Origin: Vicinamibacteria bacterium
GTDB lineage: Bacteria; Acidobacteriota; Vicinamibacteria; Fen-336
Direction of reading: 5' to 3'
DNA: 33,285 nucleotides
Assembly: GCA_023701125.1 (NCBI GenBank)
Contig: JAMPXO010000051.1
Location: forward strand, 1 to 33,285
Each line of letters starts with the position of its first letter. Positions within the stretch are counted from its first letter, which is position 1. Of this stretch, positions 1-8,190 are shown in pieces. Below the pieces are notes generated by a model, which was given only the letters and a program-made list of their open reading frames with translations, had not been told where the DNA came from and did not search any database. Made by a program: the position numbers and the translations under genes.

Positions 1-2845
1 GCTCCGCCGTGCGCGTCGGAGCGCGGCGAGCGAGGGCCAGGGTCGCGTGCAGGGCGCGCTGCCCGAGCGCCGGATACGCCCACGGCGAGAGCCGGAGCTG
101 CGCCCAGCCAGCGGCCAGGGCCGCCGTGGCCAACGCGGGGTCGGCGTGGCGGGCGATCGCGATCGCCTCGAGCAGCGCGGCATCGCTCGGGGAAGCCCGC
201 CGCAACTCGGCAACCATCGGCGCGAGGTCAGCGAGGCGACCCGCCTCGGCGAGGCCGGTGGCGACCGCCAGCTTCTCGAGCCACGCGCGAGGCAGCGCCG
301 GCTGCCCCGACCAGGCGGCCAGCGCCGCCTGCGGGTCCGCGAAACCGTATTCCAGTGCCAGCAGCCGCTGCCGGGCGTCGGCGGGCAGCGTGGCGGGCCA
401 CGCGGACCGCGGGTAGAGCGCCGCCCGCATCTCCTCGAAGCGGGCCGGGTCGAACCCGGGCGCCGCCAGCCGGGGCTGGTCGTCGCCGATCGAGCGGGCC
501 AGGGCCAGCAACTCCTCGGGGCGGAACAGGCCGTCGCGGCCCACGTTGCGGGCGAAGCGGAACTCGACGACGTTGCGGTCGTCGGTGTTGACCAGGTCGA
601 TCGAGCGCGCGGCGATCTCGCGCGCCGTGCGCGGGCCGGCGACGAAGCGGGCCAGCACGCTCTCGACGTCGGTGGCTCGCCAGGCGTGCAGCAGCGCGCT
701 GCGGGTCGGCTCGGTGGCGAGCGCGGCCTCGAGCCGGGCGCGGTCGACCGGCGGCGCCGGCTGCTGGCGCGCGACGAGCAGCAGGTCGCGATGGGTGCGC
801 CAGGTCTCGACCTCCGCAAACTCGGTGGCGAGCGTGGCGTAGGCGCTGCGCACCGTGTCCGCGTCGACCTCGTAGGCCTGCAGCCACTGGACGAAGACCC
901 CGCCCGCGGCCAGGCGCTGGGCCGCGGCCCGGTAGAACTCGCGGGTGAACAGGCTGGCGATGCCGGCACGGTAGGGGTTCGAAGGCTCGGAAAAGATGAG
1001 GTCGTAGCTCTCGCGGCTGGCGAGCAGGAGTTCGCGGGCGTCGCCGATCTGGACCCGCACGCGCGGGTTGTCGAGCACGGCCTGGTTGACGGGAGCCAGC
1101 ACTCGCGCGACGTCCAGGATCGCGGGCTCGAGTTCGGCCACGTCGACGCGCTCGACGCCGGGGACGGAGCCCAGCCAGCCGGCGGAGGAGCCGGTGCCGA
1201 GGCCGATCACGAACGACACGCGGGGCACGCGCGGCTCGATCAGCACCGGCAGCAGCGCCGCCATCACCTGGGTCGGCGCGTCGAGCGTCGCGTGACCGTC
1301 GATCTTGCCGTTGATGACGAAGGCCAGGCCCTGGCGGCGGACCAACGCGACGCTGCTCTCGAGCCCCTCCCGTTCCCAGGCGAGGGCAGCGCGTTGCTCC
1401 CGCAACCAGCCTTCGACACCGTTGGGGCCGTCGGCGGGCAGCGCGGTGGCTCGGCCGGCGCCGACGCCGGAGTGGCGCCAGCCGGGCCCGGGCCCGTCGG
1501 CCGCCAGCAGCCCCACCGCCACCACGCCCACGGCCGCGGCGGGCCGCAGGCTGCTGCCGCGCCCTCTCCCCAGCAGCGCAGCGGCGGCCGCCAGCGCCAG
1601 CAGGGTGAGCGCGGCGAGCCGCCAGGTGCCCGGGGCTCCGAGGACGGGCAGCAGGCCGAAGCCGCCGAGCAGCGAGCCGGCCACGGCGCCCGCGGTGTTC
1701 CACGCGTAGGCGTGGCCGACGTCCTGTCCGAGCGCCCGCCGGCCCCTGCCGAGCAGGGCGACCAGCAGCGGGAACTGCCAGCCGGCGGCGATCGCGGCGG
1801 GCAGGACGACGACGCCCGCGACCAGGCCCCACTGCAGCAGGCTGGCCTCGAAGCCCAGGGCGGTCGAGCCCCGGGTGGTCAGCGTCCACAGCGCGATGCG
1901 GTCGCCGAGCGCGAAGGCGATCGCCAGCCCCGTAGCCTCCATCGCGGCGCTGGTCGCGAAGCGCTCGAGAGTCGCGGGGCGCTGGGCGCCGAGCTGGGAA
2001 TAGAGATAGCCCCCGACGCCGACCCCGAACAGCGCCAGCGCGAGAACCAGCCCGAAGGAGAACACCGTGCCGCCGAGCAGCGGCCCCAGCATCCGGTACC
2101 AGACGATCTCCATCAGGAAGAACACGGCGCCGACCACGGCCGCCGCGGCCAGCACGAAGCGGCGCGGGGCCACCGCAGGCCCGCCGTCGTCGAGCGCAGT
2201 CGGACCGGCGCCGGCCTCGTCGGCTGCTGCGGGGACGGGGACGAGCCACGCCACGGAAGCGATCGCCAGGTTGAGCAGGCACGCGGACCACAAGGTCGCC
2301 CGGGTGCCGAGCCACTCGAGCAGCATGAAGGTCGCGAGCGCCGAGCCGAGCACGGCGCCGAGGGTGTTCAGGCCGTAGAGCAGGGCCAGGTGGCTGCGGC
2401 GGACGTCCGCCGCGGACGTCGCCGCCCGCGCCGCGGCCGGCAGGGTGCCGCCCATCAGGAAGGTGGGCACCAGCAGCACCAGCGCGGCGGCGACGAGGCG
2501 GGCCAGGGTGCCGCCGAAGGTGCCCAGCGCCGGGGTGCCGCCGGCCGCGAGGTACAGCGTGCGCGCGGCGTCGAGCAGGAACGGCGTGAGCGCGGCGGAG
2601 AGCGCGATCGCGGCCTCGAGCCGGGCGTAGAGGCGCAGCGGCGAGGGCGAACGGTCGGCGCGCGGGCCGAGCCACAGCGCGCCGGCCCCGAGGCCGGCCA
2701 CGAAGGTCGCGAGCACGGCTGCGGAGGCCGCGGTGCTGGCCCCGAAGATCAGCCGGAACTCGCGTTGCCAGACCACCTGGTAGACGAGCGCGCAGGCACC
2801 GGAGCCCAGCAGCAGCGCGGCGATCCGCCAGAGGGGGGGCTGCAC
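1..2845 (-). CDS. Fused MFS-type membrane protein / spermidine synthase-like protein (3' end outside window)
   Basis: The frame is open from a GTG at 2845 to the window edge (948 codons), so the C-terminus is missing. About the first 480 residues are a polytopic membrane region, opening with a helix carrying the ALVYQVVWQREF motif typical of fused MFS/spermidine synthase proteins. A cytoplasmic SAM-binding Rossmann domain follows, with GLGTG at 548-552, an acidic ribose-binding stretch VAELEP near 569-574, and a GDAREL motif. The active-site segment reads SEPSNP at 619-624 where true aminopropyltransferases have an Asp pair (S-D-x-T-D-P), so polyamine synthesis is doubtful. The last ~150 residues look helical and Ala-rich. 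The GTG lies 4 nt after the ispG stop, which suggests co-transcription. Family assignment is confident; the substrate is unknown. Confidence 0.85.
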   Translation of the reverse strand, partial: MQPPLWRIAALLLGSGACALVYQVVWQREFRLIFGASTAASAAVLATFVAGLGAGALWLGPRADRSPSPLRLYARLEAAIALSAALTPFLLDAARTLYLAAGGTPALGTFGGTLARLVAAALVLLVPTFLMGGTLPAAARAATSAADVRRSHLALLYGLNTLGAVLGSALATFMLLEWLGTRATLWSACLLNLAIASVAWLVPVPAAADEAGAGPTALDDGGPAVAPRRFVLAAAAVVGAVFFLMEIVWYRMLGPLLGGTVFSFGLVLALALFGVGVGGYLYSQLGAQRPATLERFATSAAMEATGLAIAFALGDRIALWTLTTRGSTALGFEASLLQWGLVAGVVVLPAAIAAGWQFPLLVALLGRGRRALGQDVGHAYAWNTAGAVAGSLLGGFGLLPVLGAPGTWRLAALTLLALAAAAALLGRGRGSSLRPAAAVGVVAVGLLAADGPGPGWRHSGVGAGRATALPADGPNGVEGWLREQRAALAWEREGLESSVALVRRQGLAFVINGKIDGHATLDAPTQVMAALLPVLIEPRVPRVSFVIGLGTGSSAGWLGSVPGVERVDVAELEPAILDVARVLAPVNQAVLDNPRVRVQIGDARELLLASRESYDLIFSEPSNPYRAGIASLFTREFYRAAAQRLAAGGVFVQWLQAYEVDADTVRSAYATLATEFAEVETWRTHRDLLLVARQQPAPPVDRARLEAALATEPTRSALLHAWRATDVESVLARFVAGPRTAREIAARSIDLVNTDDRNVVEFRFARNVGRDGLFRPEELLALARSIGDDQPRLAAPGFDPARFEEMRAALYPRSAWPATLPADARQRLLALEYGFADPQAALAAWSGQPALPRAWLEKLAVATGLAEAGRLADLAPMVAELRRASPSDAALLEAIAIARHADPALATAALAAGWAQLRLSPWAYPALGQRALHATLALARRAPTRTAE

Positions 2846-2849
2846 GGGT

Positions 2850-3995
2850 TCAGCGGACGGGCACGGCGCTCCGGGCGGCGATCAGGCCGTCCAGTTCCTG
2901 CTTGAGGCGGGGCAGGATCTCGTCGTAGGTGAAGGCGCCGATGGTCTCGGCCTGGCGCTTGAGGTTGACGTGGGTGGGGCCGCACCACAGGCCGAGGTCG
3001 GCATCGTCGGTCTCGCCCGGGCCGTTGACCCGGCAGCCCATGACGGCGATCGTCAGCGCGTGGGCCTGGGCGTAGGCCGTCATGTCCTTGACGGCCTGGG
3101 CCAGGTCGACGAATCGTTCGTTCTCGACCCGCGAGCACGACGGGCACGAGATGATGTTGAGCTTGTCGTCGTCGAACACCGGCACCGAGCGGAAGCGGCC
3201 GGCGGCGATGTCGTCGAGGATCTTGCGGCCGACCTCGACCTCCTCGTGCTTGCGCGGGTTGGGCAGCGTGAGGCTGACGCGGATGGTGTCGCCGATGCCG
3301 CGCGAGAGCAGTTGCTCGAACGCCACCCGGGTCTTGATCACGCCCTCGGGCGGCATCCCGGCCTCGGTCACACCGAGGTGGAGCGGGACGTCGGGACGGG
3401 CCTCGGCGAAGCGCTGGTTGCCCTCGATCACCTTGCGCGGGTGCGAGTCCTTGAGGCTGACGACGTAGCGCGAGAAGCCCAGTTCGTCGAGCATCGCGCA
3501 GTGCTCGAGGGCGGAGCGGACCATCGCCTCGACGTCGTCGTCGGGGTAGCGCTCCTTCAGCGCCGGGTCGACGCTGCCGCAGTTCACGCCGACGCGCAGC
3601 GCGACGTCGTGGTCGCGGGCGACCTCGGCCAGGAAGCGGACCTTGTCGCGGATCGGCTTCTCCTTCTCGTGGTGCCACAGGTGGCCGGGGTTGTAGCGCA
3701 GCTTGTCCACGTGGGGCGCCACGCTCTTCGCCAGCCGGTAGTTCTCCTGCAGGTCGACGACCAGGTTCGCCTTCGTCTGCTTGCGGATCTCGGCCAGGGC
3801 CTCGACGTCCTTCGGGCCGTCGACGGCGACCCGCACGACGTCGCCGCCCGCCTTGCGGATCGCCTCCGCCTGCTCGACCGTCGCGTCCACGTCCTGGGTG
3901 TGGGTCGCGCACATGCTCTGCACGGCCACCGGGTGGCCGCCGCCGATCGTCACGCTGCCCACGCGCACCGCGCGGGTGGGGTTCCTCTTGATCAT
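2850..3995 (-). CDS. ispG: 4-hydroxy-3-methylbut-2-enyl diphosphate synthase
   Basis: IspG (GcpE) converts MEcPP to HMBPP in the MEP isoprenoid pathway, using a [4Fe-4S] cluster and reduced flavodoxin or ferredoxin. The 381-residue protein has the N-terminal TIM-barrel segment ([19 protein letters not shown]) and the cluster ligands C284 and C287 (CPSC), C321 and probably E328 (GCRVNGPGE). The length fits the compact bacterial form without the inserted plant domain. Residues 29-35 (CATHTQD) replace the common NT-TTD pattern, so it is a sequence variant, but the catalytic residues are intact. The ATG is preceded by GAGGATGAAGGG as ribosome binding site. It lies 27 nt downstream of the ABC permease gene and 4 nt upstream of the MFS/spermidine synthase-like gene; no functional link is evident. 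Confidence 0.95.
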   Translation of the reverse strand: MIKRNPTRAVRVGSVTIGGGHPVAVQSMCATHTQDVDATVEQAEAIRKAGGDVVRVAVDGPKDVEALAEIRKQTKANLVVDLQENYRLAKSVAPHVDKLRYNPGHLWHHEKEKPIRDKVRFLAEVARDHDVALRVGVNCGSVDPALKERYPDDDVEAMVRSALEHCAMLDELGFSRYVVSLKDSHPRKVIEGNQRFAEARPDVPLHLGVTEAGMPPEGVIKTRVAFEQLLSRGIGDTIRVSLTLPNPRKHEEVEVGRKILDDIAAGRFRSVPVFDDDKLNIISCPSCSRVENERFVDLAQAVKDMTAYAQAHALTIAVMGCRVNGPGETDDADLGLWCGPTHVNLKRQAETIGAFTYDEILPRLKQELDGLIAARSAVPVR

Positions 3996-4022
3996 CCCTT
4001 CATCCTCGCATGGGGGGCCGGC

Positions 4023-5744
4023 TCAGCCCATGCGCTCCAGGGCCTGCACGCCGCGCCGCATCGACCACCAGAACGTGAAAGCCGAGAGCGCCGCCGCGGC
4101 CGCCCCGCAGGCGGCCATCAGCGCGTACGTGGAGCCGGGCACCGGCGTCGAGCGGTACTGATACCAGAGGTAGACCGAGGTCGGCCAGGCCAGCAGGCCG
4201 ACGGTGGCGAGGATGTAGAGCACCGCCAGCACCATGAAGGCGATGCCACCGTACGAGCCGGCGACCTGGGTCAGGTTCTCCGCGTTGAAGCGCGGGTACA
4301 TCGCGCCGAGGCCCGTGGCCAGGCCCACCAGCGCGAACGACATGAAGAAGATGGCGATGGCGCCGACGACCTTCAGCTCGGTCTCGGCCGCCAGGAACTC
4401 GTTGGCGATCACCGTCAGGATCTCGGCCATGACCAGGATCGGCAGCAGCCCGGTCCAGAACTTCGACCACAGGAACTGCCGCATCGACACCGGCGAGCTG
4501 CGCACGATCCAGAAGGCGGGGCCCTCGGCGGAGACCGAGGGGAACACGAAGCGCACCGCCACCGACGAGAGCACGAACGCCGCCAGCCCCAGGTTGACGA
4601 AGGCGTAGGCGTTCTTGATGAAGCGGCTCATGTAGGGGATGCGCTCGATGTCGAGCACGCTGAAGTTGTAGAGGTAGACCATCACCAGCGCCAGCAGCAG
4701 CAGCAGTTGCGACCACTGGGTGGTGTCGCGCAGGAACACCTTCAGGTCCTTCAGCAGCAGCGCGCGGGTGCCGGCGGCGAACGGCAGCGTGCGGCTCAGC
4801 CGGTCCAGCAGCAGCAGGCGGGTGAAGCGCACCTTGCGCGCCTCCTGGGCCTTGCTGAAGCCGTCGAAGAACCAGCGCCCGAAGGCGGCCCGGGCCAGCA
4901 CGGTGAAGGCGATCGCCGTGGTCCACAGCGCGGCGAGGTGGAGCGCGTCGGCGCCGCCGTGGAGCGCGGCGAACAACGACTCGCCCGCCCAGAACGAGGG
5001 CAGCAGCGGCGTCACCGGCGACTGCAGCGTGGCGAAGAACGCGGTCACGTCGGGCAGCGAGTCGATCTTCAGCAGCCGCTCGGGCCGCAGGAAGCGCAGC
5101 AGCAACACGATCGTGACGCCGAACAGCAGGCCGACCAGCATCAGGATGTCGCGGGCGCGGCGGGCGGGGAAGATGTTGACCAGCGCGAGCGTGGTGATCG
5201 AGCCGAGCCCGACCGGGATCAGCACGAAGGGCAGCACCACCAGTGGAATCGCGAGGTAGTAGCTCCAGGGAGCGCACCGCGCGGAGCCGACGGCCAGCAG
5301 CACGGGCACGAGGAACACGACGACCATCCAGGAGGCGAGCCCTGCCGTCTTGGCGTACCGCGAGTAGAAGAGCCGGTCCTGCGGGATCGGCGCCGCCATC
5401 AGCAGCTTCAGGTCCTCGGAGAGGAAGAAGGTGGACAGCGCGGTGACCAGCGCGGAGAAGGCCAGGAACGACAGGAAGGTCAGGAACAGCCACGACAGGC
5501 CGAGCCGGATCAGGTACTCGCCGAGTTCTTCGTAGTCGAGCACGTTCCAGGTCAGCCAGAACACGACCGCGAAGATCGAGGCGGTGACGCCCGCGCCGAT
5601 CCCGCCGAAGATCAGGCCGCGCGCGGTGTCGCCCTTCTCCCGGCGCTGCGCACGATTCCGCGCGGCCCAGTACGAGGGCAGCAGCAGGAACGGGAACGGC
5701 TGCGCGGTGCTCCCCGTCGGCGCGGTGTCAGACGACGGCGTCAT
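4023..5744 (-). CDS. ABC exporter permease, ABC-2/EcsB-like (573 aa)
   Basis: A polytopic inner-membrane protein with about 12 hydrophobic segments. Clear ones lie at about 46-69, 82-107, 136-153, 163-190 and 200-217, with further groups at about 340-365, 385-410, 430-455, 465-490, 495-525 and 540-560. The motif DLKLLMAAPIPQDRLFYSRY at 111-130 is typical of large ABC-2-type permeases that pair with a separate EcsA-like ATPase, as is LLLKDLKVFLRD near 330. The two hydrophobic halves are joined by a cytoplasmic segment near 290-340. The ATG at 5744 overlaps the end of the ATPase gene by 17 nt, so the two are probably translationally coupled. The substrate cannot be read from sequence. Transport class is confident, Ecs-like assignment moderate. 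Confidence 0.85.
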   Translation of the reverse strand: MTPSSDTAPTGSTAQPFPFLLLPSYWAARNRAQRREKGDTARGLIFGGIGAGVTASIFAVVFWLTWNVLDYEELGEYLIRLGLSWLFLTFLSFLAFSALVTALSTFFLSEDLKLLMAAPIPQDRLFYSRYAKTAGLASWMVVVFLVPVLLAVGSARCAPWSYYLAIPLVVLPFVLIPVGLGSITTLALVNIFPARRARDILMLVGLLFGVTIVLLLRFLRPERLLKIDSLPDVTAFFATLQSPVTPLLPSFWAGESLFAALHGGADALHLAALWTTAIAFTVLARAAFGRWFFDGFSKAQEARKVRFTRLLLLDRLSRTLPFAAGTRALLLKDLKVFLRDTTQWSQLLLLLALVMVYLYNFSVLDIERIPYMSRFIKNAYAFVNLGLAAFVLSSVAVRFVFPSVSAEGPAFWIVRSSPVSMRQFLWSKFWTGLLPILVMAEILTVIANEFLAAETELKVVGAIAIFFMSFALVGLATGLGAMYPRFNAENLTQVAGSYGGIAFMVLAVLYILATVGLLAWPTSVYLWYQYRSTPVPGSTYALMAACGAAAAALSAFTFWWSMRRGVQALERMG

Positions 5745-6483
5745 CGATCTCCTGGAAGCCGCGGCCGCCCGTCAGCTTGAGGAACACGGGCGTGAGCTGG
5801 CCGTCGGCCGTGCCGGCCTGCGATTGCAGCTCGGGCACCGTGCCGCGGGCGATGATCTCGCCGCCGAGGATGATGCTGATCGAGTCGCACATCTCGTGCG
5901 CGACTTCGAGCGTGTGGGTCGACATCAGGATCGCCACGCCGCGCTTCGCCATCACCCGGAAGATGTCCTTGATCAGCAGCGCGCCGCGCGGGTCGAGGCC
6001 CACCATCGGCTCGTCGACCAGCACCGCCCGCGGGCGGTGGAGGAAGGCGGCGCACATCACCAGCCGCTGCTTCATGCCGTGGGAGAAGCTCTCGATCAGC
6101 TCGCCGCCCCAGCGCGTCAGCTCGAACAGCCCGAGCAGTTCTTCGGCGCGGTGGTCGACGTCGGCGTCGTTCATGCCGAACAGGCCGCCGTGGAAGGCCA
6201 GGAACTCGCGCGCCGTCAGCTTCTCGTACAGGTAGGGCCGGTCGGGGATGAAGCCCAGCGCCGCCTTGGCACCCTCGGGGTTGACGCGGGTGTCGTGGCC
6301 GTCGATGGTGACCGAGCCCGCGGTCGGCTTGAGCAGGCCGGCGATCATCCGGATGGTGGTCGTCTTGCCCGCGCCGTTGGGGCCCAGGAAGCCGTGGATC
6401 TGGCCGGGCTCGACGTCGATCGACACGCCCTTGACGGCCTCGAAGGCGCCGTAGGTCTTCTTCAGGTCGCGGACGTGGATCAT
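5728..6483 (-). CDS. ABC transporter ATP-binding protein, EcsA-like
   Basis: A 251-residue nucleotide-binding domain that should power the permease encoded downstream. Walker A is GPNGAGKT at 34-41, the signature is SFSHGMKQR at 132-140 (a variant of LSGGQ), Walker B is AVLVDEP at 153-159, the D-loop is GLD at 162-164, and the switch His is H190. The Q-loop position reads IPDRPYLYEKLT, with Asp instead of Gln; as I recall this wording also occurs in EcsA-type ATPases, so it is probably a family trait. The ATG at 6483 shares ATGA with the stop of the transglutaminase gene. The frame stays open far upstream, but only this start begins at the conserved N-terminus. Residues 213-251 form a short tail beyond the core fold. 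Confidence 0.93.
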   Translation of the reverse strand: MIHVRDLKKTYGAFEAVKGVSIDVEPGQIHGFLGPNGAGKTTTIRMIAGLLKPTAGSVTIDGHDTRVNPEGAKAALGFIPDRPYLYEKLTAREFLAFHGGLFGMNDADVDHRAEELLGLFELTRWGGELIESFSHGMKQRLVMCAAFLHRPRAVLVDEPMVGLDPRGALLIKDIFRVMAKRGVAILMSTHTLEVAHEMCDSISIILGGEIIARGTVPELQSQAGTADGQLTPVFLKLTGGRGFQEIDDAVV

Positions 6484-8102
6484 CGGCCGCTCCCCGGCCG
6501 CACCCAGCAGCTCTTCGGCCCGCCCAGCCGCGACGGGAGCGTCATCTCGATCGGACGTGCCTGCGCACTGGCCTCCTGGCCCACGAGCATCGGCACGGCG
6601 CCTTCGGCCATCTGCATCTCCAGCACGGCGATCTTCGTCTGTCCCACGAGCGGCAGGATCGCCGTCTGCTGCTCGAGGCCGCCGCGGGCCAGGCGGACGT
6701 GGGAAAGGTCGGCGGGGAACTGGTTGAGGGTCGGGTCGACGGCGATCCAGCGCCCGCGGCCGGCCGTCTCCTCGACCCAGACCTCGGGCCACGCGTGGTA
6801 GTAGAAGGCGCCGCGCAGCGAGACCAGGCCGACCGCGATCCGCGCGGGCAGGCCGAGCGAGCGGGCCATCGCGACGTAGAGCGCCGTGTGCTCGTTGCAG
6901 TCGCCGACGCGGGTGCGCAGCACCTCCAGCGCCGAAGGCAGGCTGACGGTCGGCTTCTTCTCCAGCAGCGCGTTGACGTGACGGACCAGGCGCTCGGCGC
7001 GGGCACGCGTTCCCTGCACGCCGGCCACGGCCTTTTCGGCCTCGGCCCGGATCTCGGGGGCGTCGCTCTCGATCAGGCGCTCGGGAGCCAGCCACCTCGC
7101 ATGGTCGCCCGCGCGCTCGAGCGGCGTCTTGCTGGAGTCGCGCAGCTCGAACACGTCGCCGTTCACCACCTGGCCCGCGCCCTGCAGGTCCGGGCCTGTG
7201 ATCGGCGACGGCGTGGTGATCTTCAGCTCGAGGTAGTCGATCTGGGTCGGATCGTCGATCTTGCTCTTGCCCTCGGGCTGGATCGCCGCGGCCTCGATCA
7301 TGTCGGCGCGGATCTCGCGGCTCATCGCCATCGCCGTGGCGCGCTCCTGCGTCTCCTTGACGACGACCAGGCCCATCGGGCTCTCCTCCTTGACCACCTC
7401 GCCGACGTCGGTGATCCAGGTGGTCGCCTGGATGCCCGCGAAGCGCGTCTCCAGCCGGAACGCGGGCGTCGGCCGGCCGGCGGCGCGCACGATCTCGCGC
7501 TCCTTGACCTCGATCGTCATCGGCGCGTTGCTGAGGGTCGCGGGGTCGAAGACCGAGATGTCGAAGCGCTTGCCCGTCTCCAGGCCCTCGGTGGCGAGCC
7601 GGCGGGGCAGGTTCAGGCCGAGCACGGGCACGTCGGCCAGCTCTCGCGTCTCGCGGCGGGTGCCGCCCGGCGTCGTCACCTCGAGCTGCAGGGACTTGCC
7701 CTGGAGCTCGCCCTTCACCTTCACGGCGCCCGTGCCGGGGTCGAGCGAGAAGTCGAAGCCGCGCAGCGAGTACGCGGCGTCGACGCGGACCGAGGTGCGG
7801 ATCTTGGCCGCGGTGCCCATGCCCATCAGCGTGATCTGGAGCTGGCCCTCCTCCTGGAGCTCGTAGCCGTCGCCCTGGGGCAGGGTCTGGCCGACCATGA
7901 AGCCGATCTTCTCGCCGCGGTAGTAGACGCCCTTCCAGGTGGCCGAGGAGCCGAAGCGCGACAGGTCGGTGCCGAGCGACAGCGGCGCCGCGCGCAGGAA
8001 CTCCTCGCGCAGCAGCGTGCCCATCGTCAGCAGCCAGGCGCAGACCCCCAGCCAGGAGAGCGGCCGGGTCAGCTTGCGGGGCAGCGGGCGCAGAAGTCTC
8101 AA
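6480..8102 (-). CDS. Membrane-anchored transglutaminase-like protein (540 aa)
   Basis: One N-terminal hydrophobic helix (about 14-31) should anchor the protein with its bulk outside the cytoplasm. Residues 50-330 are a beta-rich region beginning WKGVYYRGEKIGFM, resembling domains that precede transglutaminase cores in uncharacterised bacterial proteins. The C-terminal transglutaminase/cysteine protease-like core (about 365-470) has an intact triad: C402 (VGDCNEHTALYVAMARSLGLPAR), H436 (YYHAWPEVWV) and D456 (WIAVDPTLNQFPAD). Such domains cross-link, hydrolyse or deamidate peptide bonds; which occurs here is unknown. The TTG at 8102 is the only start between an upstream in-frame TAG and the hydrophobic helix. 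It is first in an operon with the ABC ATPase (ATGA overlap) and permease, suggesting a joint envelope or peptide-export role. Confidence 0.8.
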   Translation of the reverse strand: MRLLRPLPRKLTRPLSWLGVCAWLLTMGTLLREEFLRAAPLSLGTDLSRFGSSATWKGVYYRGEKIGFMVGQTLPQGDGYELQEEGQLQITLMGMGTAAKIRTSVRVDAAYSLRGFDFSLDPGTGAVKVKGELQGKSLQLEVTTPGGTRRETRELADVPVLGLNLPRRLATEGLETGKRFDISVFDPATLSNAPMTIEVKEREIVRAAGRPTPAFRLETRFAGIQATTWITDVGEVVKEESPMGLVVVKETQERATAMAMSREIRADMIEAAAIQPEGKSKIDDPTQIDYLELKITTPSPITGPDLQGAGQVVNGDVFELRDSSKTPLERAGDHARWLAPERLIESDAPEIRAEAEKAVAGVQGTRARAERLVRHVNALLEKKPTVSLPSALEVLRTRVGDCNEHTALYVAMARSLGLPARIAVGLVSLRGAFYYHAWPEVWVEETAGRGRWIAVDPTLNQFPADLSHVRLARGGLEQQTAILPLVGQTKIAVLEMQMAEGAVPMLVGQEASAQARPIEMTLPSRLGGPKSCWVRPGSGR

Positions 8103-8178
8103 GCGGTTTTCCAGTCGGGTGAACGGCGGGCGCCGACGGACTCCCGGGGGAGAGGCAAACCCGCGCGAAGGCTCTGGC

Positions 8179-8187
8179 TAGTATACG
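8179..8187. promoter_or_regulatory. Shared -10 region of trmJ (+) and the transglutaminase operon (-)
   Basis: The sequence TAGTATACG lies between the divergent genes. On the plus strand TAGTAT (8179-8184) ends 6 nt before the trmJ GTG, placing the predicted transcription start at the start codon itself. On the minus strand the same bases read TATACT (8185 to 8180), a near-consensus -10, giving a leader of about 70-80 nt for the TTG-started gene at 8102. No convincing -35 box is seen on either side. This is one of two divergent pairs in the window with this arrangement. Confidence 0.5.
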
Positions 8188-8190
8188 GGC

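Noticed and set aside
228-2675. 815-codon minus-strand frame within the MFS/spermidine gene
   Set aside because: Pro/Arg-rich off-frame reading of the same strand; the GTG 2845 frame carries the membrane helices and SAM motif.
47-2905. 952-codon open frame on the plus strand opposite the MFS/spermidine synthase-like gene
   Set aside because: Its composition (Arg, Gly, Gln, Glu runs) is that of an antisense frame in GC-rich DNA, and the minus-strand frame has clear family motifs.
2970-5780. 936-codon plus-strand frame across ispG and the ABC permease
   Set aside because: It is rich in Arg, Gly, His and Gln with no domain, and lies opposite two convincing genes.
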